NCBI GenBank assembly: GCA_944372715.1 | Contig: CALVZZ010000061.1 | Coordinates: 1 to 24,661 of the forward strand | DNA from: an uncultured Clostridia bacterium | GTDB lineage: Bacteria; Bacillota; Clostridia; Christensenellales; UBA1242 | Direction: 5' to 3' | DNA: 24,661 bases | Shown here: one piece after another, positions 7,993 through 15,765 of the stretch | Layout: each line of letters opens with the position of its first letter | Numbering within the stretch: position 1 is the stretch's first letter | Program-made: the position numbers and the translations under genes | The notes under the pieces: generated by a model | Told to the model about the DNA's origin: nothing | The model's input: the letters and a program-made list of their open reading frames with translations, nothing else | Database searches by the model: none

Positions 7993-8931
7993 ATGAAAAC
8001 TAAAGAATGGCTTGATATATGGCTAAATAAATATGTTAAGCACACAGTAAAACTACGCACATTTGAACGATACAAATACAACGTAGAAAAACACATCAAT
8101 CCAAAACTTGGAGAATATGAGTTAGATGAACTTTCTGCCAGTGTTCTTCAAGATTTTGTTTTGGACAAACTTGAAAAAGGAAATTTAAAAACTGGCGGAC
8201 CACTTGCAAACAATTCTGTAATTGGAATTGTGAATGTTATTAAGGCAGCTCTTTCCATGGCGGTTTCTCTTGAAATTATACAAAAGGAATATTCAAATAA
8301 AATTAAGTTGCCAGCTCCAACAGAAAAACCTGTAAATGCTTTTGAAAGACAGGAACAACAAAAGATAGAACAGTTTTGTATGAACACTAAAAAGGCAAAT
8401 CATATAGGGATTGTAATTTGTCTTTACACAGGGCTTCGTATTGGCGAACTACTTGCTCTCACTTGGGACGACATTGATTTTGTAAATGGAATTATGAAGG
8501 TTGACAAAGAAGCATATCGCATTAAACAAAACGGAGCTTGGCATACAATTATAGATAAACCTAAAACAAAATCTTCAATCCGTGTTATTCCTTTGCCTAA
8601 AACATTACTTGCAAAACTTAAAGAGATAAAGAAGAAAAGCAAAAACGAGCACATTATTTCAACAAACAAAAACACAGTTGTTGACACAAGGTCTTTTCAA
8701 AAGACTTATGAGAGAATTCTTAGGAAACTAAATATTCCATATAAAAATTTTCATTCACTTCGTCACACTTTTGCAACAAGAGCTGTTGAACTTGGAATTG
8801 ATGTAAAAAGTCTTGCAGAGATTATGGGGCATAAAAATCCGACTGTTACTTTGCAAAGGTATACTCATTCTCTTTTGTCGTACAAAACAGATATGATGAA
8901 CAAACTTGGCAAAATGCTTATTGCAAACTAA
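7993..8931 (+). CDS. Tyrosine recombinase/integrase without arm-binding domain
   Basis: The 312-residue protein has a SAM-like core-binding domain at about residues 1-100 and a catalytic domain with all expected residues: Arg149 in TGLRIGELLALTW, a Lys in the KPKTKSS segment (about 189-195), His254 and Arg257 in HSLRHTF, His280 in MGHKNP, and the nucleophile Tyr290 in QRYTH. It lacks the N-terminal arm-binding domain seen in the second integrase at 11997. It could be the integrase of a second element, a resolvase or inversion enzyme, or a remnant of an earlier insertion. The start follows an AGGAGG site. Nothing in the sequence suggests it is inactive. Confidence 0.9.
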   Translation: MKTKEWLDIWLNKYVKHTVKLRTFERYKYNVEKHINPKLGEYELDELSASVLQDFVLDKLEKGNLKTGGPLANNSVIGIVNVIKAALSMAVSLEIIQKEYSNKIKLPAPTEKPVNAFERQEQQKIEQFCMNTKKANHIGIVICLYTGLRIGELLALTWDDIDFVNGIMKVDKEAYRIKQNGAWHTIIDKPKTKSSIRVIPLPKTLLAKLKEIKKKSKNEHIISTNKNTVVDTRSFQKTYERILRKLNIPYKNFHSLRHTFATRAVELGIDVKSLAEIMGHKNPTVTLQRYTHSLLSYKTDMMNKLGKMLIAN

Positions 8932-9004
8932 ATTGGAATGGACAAAAATGGATTTCGGCAATATTTGACAAAATATGTTCTTTGAAATCAAATTTTTTGG
9001 ATTT

Positions 9005-9134
9005 ATGATATGTTATAATGAGTGTAGATTTTGTTTGGGAGTTTACTCACGAGCAAAATCGGCGAAATTTCAAACGAAGAAAAGTGAGCAAAGTGAACTC
9101 ATAGCAAGGCTATGTTGCTTTTAATTAAAAGCAA
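9005..9134 (+). ncRNA. Structured leader upstream of the sigma-like gene, candidate conserved non-coding element
   Basis: An extended -10 box TGTTATAAT lies at 9011-9019. Downstream, GAGTTTACTCAC (9039-9050) pairs with GTGAgcaaaGTGAACTC (9084-9100, lower case bulged), then ATAGC pairs with GCTAT (9101-9113), then there is a perfect 20-base palindrome (9115-9134). A 39-codon frame also runs through the region (9005-9124) and contains SRAKSAKFQTKKSEQSE. I recall such peptides as recurrent small hypothetical proteins in Clostridia mobile elements; because the frame overlaps promoter and stems, I read the recurrence as conserved DNA or RNA rather than a protein. The function (leader RNA, origin of transfer or replication) is open. 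Confidence 0.45.
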
Positions 9135-9153
9135 TATTTCTTCTGTTTATAAT
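9115..9153 (+). promoter_or_regulatory. Palindromic operator candidate over a second promoter of the sigma-like gene
   Basis: TTGCTTTTAATTAAAAGCAA (9115-9134) is a perfect 20-base palindrome. It contains TTAAAA (9125-9130), which lies 17 bases before TATAAT (9148-9153), just upstream of the ATG at 9169. A dimeric regulator binding the palindrome would cover the -35 box. Inference from sequence only. Confidence 0.45.
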
Positions 9154-9168
9154 ATTTTTGGTGAATAA

Positions 9169-9831
9169 ATGAGAATAATCAAGTATTATGACAGAATTCA
9201 CAAACAATTATTGGAACTTGAAGTCAGTGACGAGGTTGCAAAGTTTTTTCACGCAGACAATCGCAGATGGTCTAGACAAGGACAAAAGATTAAAGAAAAC
9301 ATTGCGCTTTCTCTTGATGACCCTACCGAATGCAATGGCGAAGAAGCTCTAACTTATGGAGAGCTCATTGAAGATGAAAAAGCAAATATTGATAAGATTA
9401 TGGCGAAGAAAGAACTTGCACGAATAGTCTGGAATGTGGTAGATAAACTTGATGAAAATCAAGCGAAGATGATAAAACTTTACTACATATATGGCTATCG
9501 TGCGAAAGAACTAGCAAATTATTTTGGCTTAACACGAAGTGCTTTTTCGCAGTGGAAAGACACTACACATAAACATTTACTTTATTTGCTTTCAAGAGAT
9601 GATGAATTTAATAAAACAGATTATTATTACAAAGATATTTACAAATCTTTTGCAGATGAAGTTATTGATACAGCAAATCAAAAGTTGTCACAGTCTCAAA
9701 TCTCAATAAAGCTAAACAAAGTAAACGAACTTATGAATGACGTAACGCAAGCGATGAAAATTGCAGACAAGTTGGGTGTTGGGCTTCCGGAAGAAAACAA
9801 AAAAATGTTAGATTTTATGACAAAACTGTAA
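9169..9831 (+). CDS. Sigma-70 region-4-like regulator of a mobile element
   Basis: The 220-residue protein begins MRIIKYYDRIHKQL, followed by a central helix-turn-helix region in which LDENQAKMIKLYYIYGYRAKEL and LTRSAFSQWKDTTHKHL match the fold of sigma-70 region 4. Small proteins of this kind occur in the regulatory modules of Firmicute integrative elements, where they probably direct RNA polymerase to mobility genes. There is no region 2 domain, so it is not a complete sigma factor. The C-terminal 60 residues are helical with no recognised family. A run of seven A at 9799-9805 near the end would, with a -1 slip, extend the protein to 9935. It is preceded by a structured leader and followed by a terminator. 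Confidence 0.65.
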   Translation: MRIIKYYDRIHKQLLELEVSDEVAKFFHADNRRWSRQGQKIKENIALSLDDPTECNGEEALTYGELIEDEKANIDKIMAKKELARIVWNVVDKLDENQAKMIKLYYIYGYRAKELANYFGLTRSAFSQWKDTTHKHLLYLLSRDDEFNKTDYYYKDIYKSFADEVIDTANQKLSQSQISIKLNKVNELMNDVTQAMKIADKLGVGLPEENKKMLDFMTKL

Positions 9832-9935
9832 GAAGCTTTGTAAAACCACTATTAAAAACAGAAAATAACAAAAATAAAGATGACAAATTTCTTTCATTCT
9901 CATTAGAAGACATATTAAATTTAATAAATAAGTAG

Positions 9936-9968
9936 AAAACAGCTTTTAACTTTTGGGCTGTTTTTTTG
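9936..9968 (+). terminator. Terminator after the sigma-like gene
   Basis: AAAACAGC (9936-9943) pairs with GCTGTTTT beginning at 9957, followed by a T run to 9967. The stem starts right after the stop codon at 9933-9935 of the alternative reading frame that continues past the sigma-like gene. Confidence 0.8.
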
Positions 9969-10092
9969 TTGCCCTAAAAAATCATTGCCTCTCTTTTTGA
10001 AATAAAAGAAAAAAACAGAACAAGCTCATTTTTGAGTGGTTTAAGACAAAGTTTAGTAATAATCAAACAAATTATCAAAAGGAGGATAGAAA

Positions 10093-10326
10093 TTGAAATC
10101 AGACACAATTAAAAGCGAAAATATGCTACGAATAAGAGATTTAGATTTGTTAAACAAATTGCAAGAAAAATACAAACTTTCGCACTGCAAAAGTATAAAC
10201 GATTTTATTTGCACAATCCTAAAATCTTATGCTTTTAAGGACACACGAAAAGATGAAATTTTTGAGAAGTTAGAAATATTAGAAGATACCACAAATGCAA
10301 TTTTTGAAAAGGTTAAAAACAAATGA
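10093..10326 (+). CDS. Small mobilization accessory protein, ribbon-helix-helix/coiled-coil type
   Basis: The 77-residue protein starts at a TTG, chosen because a strong AGGAGG lies seven bases upstream and no ATG fits. Residues 10-48 look like a short strand and two helices (LRIRDLDLLNKLQEKY and SINDFICTILKSY), resembling a ribbon-helix-helix DNA-binding protein, and the rest is a charged helix likely to form a coiled coil. Its stop overlaps the relaxase start by ATGA. By position it is the relaxosome accessory protein that would bind the origin of transfer and help the relaxase, in the manner of MobC-type proteins. Sequence similarity to a named family is not clear to me. Confidence 0.6.
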   Translation: MKSDTIKSENMLRIRDLDLLNKLQEKYKLSHCKSINDFICTILKSYAFKDTRKDEIFEKLEILEDTTNAIFEKVKNK

Positions 10327-11528
10327 CAGACAATATTGTTTTTAAATGTTATTACTATAAACCAAAAGAAAAATACAATCCAGAGAAAAGTGCAAAAGAA
10401 ATTCAAAAACGAGATTTTGTTTCTTGCAATGGTAGTTACAACTATTTAAGTTACGTTGACACCGGTGCAGAAAACAAACTACCAAAGGACTATGCTGAGT
10501 ATATTGGGAACACCGAAAAATCTTGTGGAGTGTTTAACAAAGATGGTTTGTTAAGTGATGAGCAAAAACGAGATTTAAGAAAGCAATTACGAGAAACGCA
10601 AAGTTGTATTTGGGACCTAGTAATTTCTTTTAGAGAAGAATTTGGAAATGAATATTGCCGAGATTATGAGCAAGCATATAAATTTTTAGTTAAAGAGTTG
10701 CCAAAGTTTTTTAAAAGAGCGGGACTTGATAAAGACAATATTGTGTGGTATGCCGGACTACACGAGAACACTGAAAACAAACACATTCACATTTCATTTT
10801 TTGAAAAAGAACCGAAGTTTTATGCAAATGGTGGCAAGCTGAAATTTCACTCTGGCAAGATAGATAAAGAAGTTTTGCTGACAAGTAAAGTGATGTTTGA
10901 AAGAGCTTTAACAAATAAATCTGCCGAGATTGTGAAAGCAAGAAAAGATTTAAGCGAAAAATACAAACTTGGTCTTTCGCCTTATGAAATGACAAGAACA
11001 ATGAAGAAAAAACTACTTGACCTTTATCATGAAATACCAACAAACGGTCGCATTTCTTATGATAGTGCGAATATGGAATTTCTGAAAAAGAAAATCGATG
11101 ACACAACTGAATGTGTGCTTTATGCCAACTCTCAAACAAAAAAATCATATCAGGATTTTAGACTTAAAATTTATGATTATCAAGAGTGGCAATGCAAGCA
11201 ATATAAGCATGTGCCAGATAAATATAATGCAAGTATTTATTATGAAGATTTAATGCGAAGGCTTGGAAATATGACAATTCAAACAGCACTTAAACTTGGA
11301 AAACTAAATGACGAAATTGAAAGATTACAAAACTATAACAGAAAAGAAAAAGCGTTCAAAAAACAACAAAGAGCAAAGCAGCTTGATTATCTTTTAGACC
11401 TTTTAGACTATTACGCAAAATGCGAGGAACAAGAAATGGAAAACTTTAAATATTGGTGTGAAGAACGAGAGCGATATGCTAAACATCAAGAGTATTTGAA
11501 TAGCCGAAATAGTGATTTTGAGATGTGA
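10323..11528 (+). CDS. Relaxase of the MobL/MobP type
   Basis: The 401-residue protein has the relaxase metal-binding signature AGLHENTENKHIHISFF with His147, His154 and His156; these hold the ion used in the nicking reaction at the origin of transfer. Candidate catalytic tyrosines are in NYLSYVDTG at about residues 40-48. The N-terminal IVFKCYYYKP and the WDLVISFREEFG segment also resemble MobL/MobP2-P3 relaxases of Firmicute mobilizable elements. The C-terminal 200 residues are helical and charged, without a helicase or primase domain. With no type IV secretion genes in view it would depend on a helper element for transfer. It is cotranscribed with the small gene before it. Confidence 0.82.
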   Translation: MTDNIVFKCYYYKPKEKYNPEKSAKEIQKRDFVSCNGSYNYLSYVDTGAENKLPKDYAEYIGNTEKSCGVFNKDGLLSDEQKRDLRKQLRETQSCIWDLVISFREEFGNEYCRDYEQAYKFLVKELPKFFKRAGLDKDNIVWYAGLHENTENKHIHISFFEKEPKFYANGGKLKFHSGKIDKEVLLTSKVMFERALTNKSAEIVKARKDLSEKYKLGLSPYEMTRTMKKKLLDLYHEIPTNGRISYDSANMEFLKKKIDDTTECVLYANSQTKKSYQDFRLKIYDYQEWQCKQYKHVPDKYNASIYYEDLMRRLGNMTIQTALKLGKLNDEIERLQNYNRKEKAFKKQQRAKQLDYLLDLLDYYAKCEEQEMENFKYWCEERERYAKHQEYLNSRNSDFEM

Positions 11529-11570
11529 TATTTTGACGCAGAGATTTATAAATTGTTAAACAGGATAAGC

Positions 11571-11662
11571 GAAAGAAACACTTTTTGCACAAAAACACGC
11601 TAAAAAGCCCATACGGTCGGGCTCTTTGCGATGTTACATTTTGTGCGTCAGTGTTTACTTTC
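11571..11662 (+). repeat. Long imperfect hairpin between relaxase and excisionase genes
   Basis: Three nested stems are visible: GAAAGAAACAC (11571-11581) with GTGTTTaCTTTC (11651-11662, one bulge); GCACAAAA (11587-11594) with TTTTGTGC (11639-11646); and CGC plus AAAAAGCCC (11598-11610) with GGGCTCTTTGCG (11619-11630). The inner loop is ATACGGTC. The total length is about 92 bases. It could be an origin of transfer, a strand-specific origin, a structured RNA or an elaborate terminator. A further TGACGCA/TGCGTCA inverted pair (11534-11540 and 11644-11650) offers an alternative fold. Confidence 0.7.
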
Positions 11663-11673
11663 TTATTTTAGGC

Positions 11674-11698
11674 AACTGGGAAAACCCAGTTCCTTTTT
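11674..11698 (+). terminator. Terminator of the mobilization operon
   Basis: AACTGGG (11674-11680) pairs perfectly with CCCAGTT (11685-11691) around AAAA and is followed by CCTTTTT. It separates the relaxase operon and the long hairpin from the excisionase/integrase genes. Confidence 0.75.
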
Positions 11699-11746
11699 AT
11701 ATAGAGATTGAATTAGAAAAACAAAACTAAAATACGAGGAGAAATT

Positions 11747-12004
11747 ATGAACAATCAACAAATTAATATTAATAATTTAATTCAATCGGAAGTTGACCGA
11801 ATTTCAACTAAATACGATAAAGATTTTTTGGACTGTGAAGACATTATGAAAATCACTGGACTTGGCAGAGAAAATGTTAGAAACCTGCTTAGAAGCAAAG
11901 ATTTCCCAACAACAAAAGTAGGTAAAAGACAAGTTGTAAGTGTGCTGAATTTTGTTACTTGGCTAACACTAAATAACAACCAAAGCGAGGTGCAAAATGG
12001 CTAA
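11747..12004 (+). CDS. Excisionase-like helix-turn-helix protein
   Basis: The 85-residue protein has a MerR/excisionase-type helix-turn-helix: DCEDIMKITGLGRENVRNLL followed by FPTTKVGKRQVVSVLNFVTWL, where the KVGKR turn is the wing. Proteins of this size and fold placed directly before an integrase act as recombination directionality factors, bending DNA at the att site for excision. It overlaps the integrase start by eight bases, so both are made together. A GAGGAG ribosome site precedes the ATG. A purely transcriptional regulator role is the alternative. Confidence 0.75.
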   Translation: MNNQQININNLIQSEVDRISTKYDKDFLDCEDIMKITGLGRENVRNLLRSKDFPTTKVGKRQVVSVLNFVTWLTLNNNQSEVQNG

Positions 12005-13388
12005 GAACAAAATTGTAATCAAAACTCGCAGAGCAAATGGCGAAGGAAGTATTTTTCAAAGGAAAGATGGTCGTTGGGTTGGCAACATAACAATTGGATA
12101 TGACGAGAATGGACAACAGAAAAAGAAGACTGTTTATGGTCGAAGCCAAGCAGAAGTTGCTAAAAAATTATTTGAACTAAATGGTCGAATTAAAAATAAT
12201 TCTTATGAACTTGTGGAGACGAAAAACTTTGGTGAACTTATGTCAGAGTGGTTATTAGTGTTTAAGAAAAGTGCTGTAAGTCCAAGAACTTTTGAAGGTA
12301 TTATTAGAAATTATAGATTGCACATTGAGCCACAAATTGGAAATATGAAAATCTATGAGATTGATACCTTTGTAGTTCAAAAAGTAATCAACAACTTGAT
12401 TGAACAAGATTACAGCAACAATGTTATTAAGAAAAACAAACACTTAATTAGCCAATTCTTTGAGTATGCGATTGATAATAAATGGGTCACAATAAATCCA
12501 ACACATAAAGTAAAGATTAGAGTCCACGAAAGAAAGGTCCATGACAATAGTGAGAAGTATAAAGCATTATCACCAGAAATTAGAACTAAATTTTTGGAAG
12601 CATTAAGCAAAGATGATAGCAATTTTATTAAACCACTTTCTATTTGCTTGATGTTCTCTGGACTTCGTATTGGCGAAGCACTAGCTCTAAAATGGCAAAA
12701 TGTAGATTTAGACAATAAGACATTGAAAATAGAACAAGCGATTACACAGGTTCCCAAATTTGATAGTGATGGTAAAGTGATATCAAGAGTAACTGTTGTT
12801 GGAGACATAAAAACAACTTGTAGTGTTCGTGAAATCCCTGTTGCGGATATTGTTATAGAAACTCTTAAAGAATGGCAAGAAAAGCAAAATTTGAGACAAA
12901 AAATAAACAATGAGGTAACTGCAGATTTAACTGCTAAGAATTCCTTTGTTTTTGCAAACGATGATGGAAGTGTTAGAACATACTCAGGCACTCGCAAAAT
13001 CTTTGATAGATTTAAAAGAAGAAATGCATTAGATAAATATAATATCCATTTTCATGGTCTTCGTCACACATTCTCAAATATGCTTTTTGAGATGAATGAA
13101 AATCCAAAAGTTATTCAGCAGCTCTTGGGTCATAGAGATGTTAAAAAAACAATCACTGTCTATAACTCTGTTGATAGCGAGTATATCAGACAAACAACCG
13201 AAAAATTTAATGAGAAAGTTAAAGAAGACCAACTTATACTTGAACAAAAGAAACGAGAAGATGTTTTAGAAGAACGAAAAGATAAATTCATCAAGGATGT
13301 GTCAGATGATGAGTTTGATGAAATGCTTGAAGAACTAATGCGTGAACGCAAAGAAAGAAAACGCAAACAAAAAGACTTTGAAATGTAA
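11997..13388 (+). CDS. Tyrosine integrase with arm-binding domain, probable integrase for the tRNA-Thr site
   Basis: The 463-residue protein has an AP2-like arm-binding domain at about residues 14-62 (GEGSIFQRKDGRWVGNITI), a SAM-like core-binding domain at about 75-175 and a catalytic domain with Arg224 (SGLRIGEALALKW), His353 and Arg356 (HGLRHTF), His379 (LGHRD) and nucleophile Tyr389 (VYNSVD). This is the Tn916/lambda-type layout. The last 60 residues are strongly charged and helical. It follows the excisionase with an overlap, and the four TTGACACCTA repeats near the tRNA are candidate binding sites for its arm domain. Only the three-gene TPR/RnlAB operon lies between it and the tRNA-Thr gene. 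Confidence 0.93.
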   Translation: MAKNKIVIKTRRANGEGSIFQRKDGRWVGNITIGYDENGQQKKKTVYGRSQAEVAKKLFELNGRIKNNSYELVETKNFGELMSEWLLVFKKSAVSPRTFEGIIRNYRLHIEPQIGNMKIYEIDTFVVQKVINNLIEQDYSNNVIKKNKHLISQFFEYAIDNKWVTINPTHKVKIRVHERKVHDNSEKYKALSPEIRTKFLEALSKDDSNFIKPLSICLMFSGLRIGEALALKWQNVDLDNKTLKIEQAITQVPKFDSDGKVISRVTVVGDIKTTCSVREIPVADIVIETLKEWQEKQNLRQKINNEVTADLTAKNSFVFANDDGSVRTYSGTRKIFDRFKRRNALDKYNIHFHGLRHTFSNMLFEMNENPKVIQQLLGHRDVKKTITVYNSVDSEYIRQTTEKFNEKVKEDQLILEQKKREDVLEERKDKFIKDVSDDEFDEMLEELMRERKERKRKQKDFEM

Positions 13389-13399
13389 GATAAATTTGT

Positions 13400-13436
13400 C
13401 AAATTATAATACAAATTATAAATTTTGTGTTATAAT
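13400..13436 (+). promoter_or_regulatory. Extended -10 promoter with twin direct repeats, driving the TPR-rnlA-rnlB operon
   Basis: TGTTATAAT at 13428-13436 is an extended -10 box whose expected start point falls on or next to the ATG at 13443, implying a leaderless transcript. CAAATTATAA occurs twice exactly (13400-13409 and 13412-13421), 12 bases apart, directly upstream of the -10 box, in the position of a repressor operator. The same 12-base string TGTTATAATGAG occurs before the sigma-like gene at 9011-9022. Confidence 0.6.
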
Positions 13437-13442
13437 GAGAAT

Positions 13443-14753
13443 ATGAGTGAAATATACGATAAGTTTCAACAATTACAAAACAACGAAGAACTTTCACCAG
13501 AGGATAAATTAAATAAGTATATAGAAATTCTTAATCAAGCAGAATTGAGAGATGCTTCTGTTTTGTCAAAATTGGGGAAAATTTTTAGAGAGTATGACAA
13601 GGCTAATCTTTATATTGACAAAATTGAGAAATATGATTATGAAACTGTCAAAAAATATGAGCATATTAATAATGCTTATCTTTATTGTCTTTATAAAGAA
13701 AAAATTTCAAAATATGATTATCAAGAAGTAACATTTGACGATTTTATAAAAACAGCAGAAAAAATAGTCAATAATTGTGAACAAAGGGTGTCTCAACAAT
13801 ATAAATTCAATCCATATGTTTTAACAGTTTACAAGGTTATAAAAACTATAAAAAACCGAGCTTCAATAAATTTTTATACAATTACTAAATGGATTAATAG
13901 GCTAGATCCAAATAAACTTCCTACAGAACCAATAACTATAACTGCCGATGGTAAAGAGAGAGAAATGGCGCCTTTTAAGGAGTTTTGGTATCAAACAAAA
14001 TCAAAATGTTTAGAAAAAACTGGTCAGTATCAAGAGTGTATTAATTTATGCGACGAAGCACTTAGAATATTTGATAAGTTTCATTACAATTATAACCTTT
14101 GGTTTATGGCAAGAAAACTTTATTGCGAATGTAAAATTTCTAATTCTGAAGAAGCATTAAGGCAATACCAAGAAATTGCTGACAAAAATCATTTTTGGTA
14201 TATGTATCACAAATTAGGGAACTTATATTTTTCAAATGCAAAAATTGATAGTTCACTTATTTGTCTTTCTAAAGCGTTGTTGTGGGACGAAATAGATCCA
14301 GATAAAAAAATAAATTTGTTTTATGATTTGGGATTAGTTTTTGAGGCTAAAAGTAAAATAAATGAAGCTAAGCAATTTTTTCAATGTTGTTTATATTATA
14401 GGACTTTATATCGTTGGAATATAGATGAAAAGTTGAAATATGTAAAATACTCATTAGATTTGGATGAAAATAAAAAGCCAAATTTAACGGAACTTTACAA
14501 TATATGTTTCAATGAGTTGCAATCATTAATAGATTTACAATATGGTAAAGTTAAAGCAATAAATATTAGTAGAAAATTTGGAATTTTAATATATAAAAAC
14601 AATACAATTACATTTTCGCTATATAATCACAATTTAAAATTAAAACAAGGAAATTTTGTTGGATTTAAAATTGGCAAATATAACGACAAAGAAGTCGCCG
14701 TTGAAGTTTATTTAGATAAAAGGAGAAATTATGGGAAAAGGAATATTAATTGA
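13443..14753 (+). CDS. TPR-repeat protein with cold-shock-like C-terminal domain, linked to RnlAB
   Basis: I chose the ATG at 13443 over an in-frame TTG at 13425, which lies inside the promoter. The protein has about 436 residues. The N-terminal half is helical without a named domain. From roughly residue 195 to 345 helical hairpins such as GQYQECINLCDEALRIF and DLGLVFEAKSKINEAKQFF fit tetratricopeptide repeats, a protein-interaction scaffold. The last 60 residues read GKVKAINISRKFGILIY with later VGFKI and VAVEVYL strands, like a cold-shock/S1 OB fold that could bind RNA. The last 23 bases overlap rnlA, so the two are coupled. I know of no described function; a regulator, activator or RNA-delivery partner of the RNase toxin is inferred from context. 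Confidence 0.7.
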   Translation: MSEIYDKFQQLQNNEELSPEDKLNKYIEILNQAELRDASVLSKLGKIFREYDKANLYIDKIEKYDYETVKKYEHINNAYLYCLYKEKISKYDYQEVTFDDFIKTAEKIVNNCEQRVSQQYKFNPYVLTVYKVIKTIKNRASINFYTITKWINRLDPNKLPTEPITITADGKEREMAPFKEFWYQTKSKCLEKTGQYQECINLCDEALRIFDKFHYNYNLWFMARKLYCECKISNSEEALRQYQEIADKNHFWYMYHKLGNLYFSNAKIDSSLICLSKALLWDEIDPDKKINLFYDLGLVFEAKSKINEAKQFFQCCLYYRTLYRWNIDEKLKYVKYSLDLDENKKPNLTELYNICFNELQSLIDLQYGKVKAINISRKFGILIYKNNTITFSLYNHNLKLKQGNFVGFKIGKYNDKEVAVEVYLDKRRNYGKRNIN

Positions 14754-15756
14754 TACAAACAATTTGAATTTATTAGTTGAGTCATTTTTTAGTAATAATA
14801 AACAATATCAAAAAAAAGAAGTTAGATCTTTTGGAAATAAAATCATATGCGTATTTTGTGCCAAAGGTGAAGAATGTAGAGTTGATATCTATGTTAATGC
14901 AGATAGTATAAAACCTGTGTTAGCTTGCAAAAATAAAGAATTGGCGATACCTTTTATTGAGTTTCTTGAAAAAAGTGGTATTAAAGATAATCAGATATCC
15001 AAACAATATGTTATTAAACATGTAGAACTTGTTGATGAATTGATAAAGTATTTAGAGCAAAATTATAGTGGGAAAATAGAAGTTTCTGTCAATGATAACA
15101 TTATAAGATTAAGAGGTTTTAATAATGATAGAATTACAATTACAAAAAATCATAACAATTTTGTAATTCAAGGTAAGCCCTATTATCTTTATCATATAAT
15201 TATGACATATTTGTCGGAAAGTTCATTATTTGATTTTGACGAATATGTTAGGGTAAATCAAGAATTTAGTGAAAATGTATTGCCGGCCAATTTAATTAGA
15301 GATAAAATAAAAAGTATGTTAGTTAATTCTTACTCATATATGGAAGAGACTCAATTGAAATCAATATCAAGTTCATTCAGCTTTATTAATAATAAAATTG
15401 TGTCGGAAGATTATAGTGGGGCTTTGACAGGAACATTTAAAGCGTTAGAAGGTTTTTTAAAGAAAGTTTTAACTAAAAGATTTAATTATATTCTGCAAGA
15501 AAAACAGACGTTTTCAATATTTGGTAAAGATAAAAATACGGGTATGTCAGTAATAGATAGAGATAAAAATATGACTACTAATGAAAAGGCTTGTTTGAAT
15601 AAGTTATATAATATTTATAATGATAAAAGGAATGTTTATTTGCATAGCACCGTGGATCCATCCTTAATGACAATAATAGAAGATTATAAAGAAGCTGAAG
15701 ATTTAAGAGATGAAATTTTAGAAAATATTGAGAATGCTTACAATATAATATTTTAA
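14731..15756 (+). CDS. rnlA: RnlA-like toxin (RNase LS, HEPN ribonuclease)
   Basis: The 341-residue protein matches remembered E. coli RnlA (357 residues) along its length: VDIYVNAD against VDIFYNGD near the N-terminus, FVIQGKPYYLYHI against LQIQGRPLSCYRV in the middle, and FKALEGFLK against LRTIEGVLK in the C-terminal domain. The HEPN active site is present as Glu240, Arg300 and His305 (KRNVYLH). The Glu-Arg spacing of 60 and Arg-His spacing of 5 equal those of E258, R318 and H323 in E. coli RnlA. RnlA cleaves mRNA during T4 infection when its antitoxin is lost, aborting phage growth. AAAGGAG lies five bases before the ATG inside the upstream gene. Confidence 0.87.
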   Translation: MGKGILIDTNNLNLLVESFFSNNKQYQKKEVRSFGNKIICVFCAKGEECRVDIYVNADSIKPVLACKNKELAIPFIEFLEKSGIKDNQISKQYVIKHVELVDELIKYLEQNYSGKIEVSVNDNIIRLRGFNNDRITITKNHNNFVIQGKPYYLYHIIMTYLSESSLFDFDEYVRVNQEFSENVLPANLIRDKIKSMLVNSYSYMEETQLKSISSSFSFINNKIVSEDYSGALTGTFKALEGFLKKVLTKRFNYILQEKQTFSIFGKDKNTGMSVIDRDKNMTTNEKACLNKLYNIYNDKRNVYLHSTVDPSLMTIIEDYKEAEDLRDEILENIENAYNIIF

Positions 15757-15765
15757 GAAAATTTT

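Noticed and set aside
1..8000. Second copy of the tRNA-Thr 3' end marking the left att site
   Set aside because: By eye no match to the GCTGCTGACGGGAC core was found, so no left boundary is claimed.
10456..10463. TTGACACC, similar to the four repeats near the tRNA
   Set aside because: It lies inside the relaxase coding sequence, lacks the final TA and is single, so it is probably chance.
12410..12997. Minus-strand open frame of 195 codons
   Set aside because: It lies entirely antisense to the integrase catalytic domain, whose motifs are intact; no independent evidence supports it.
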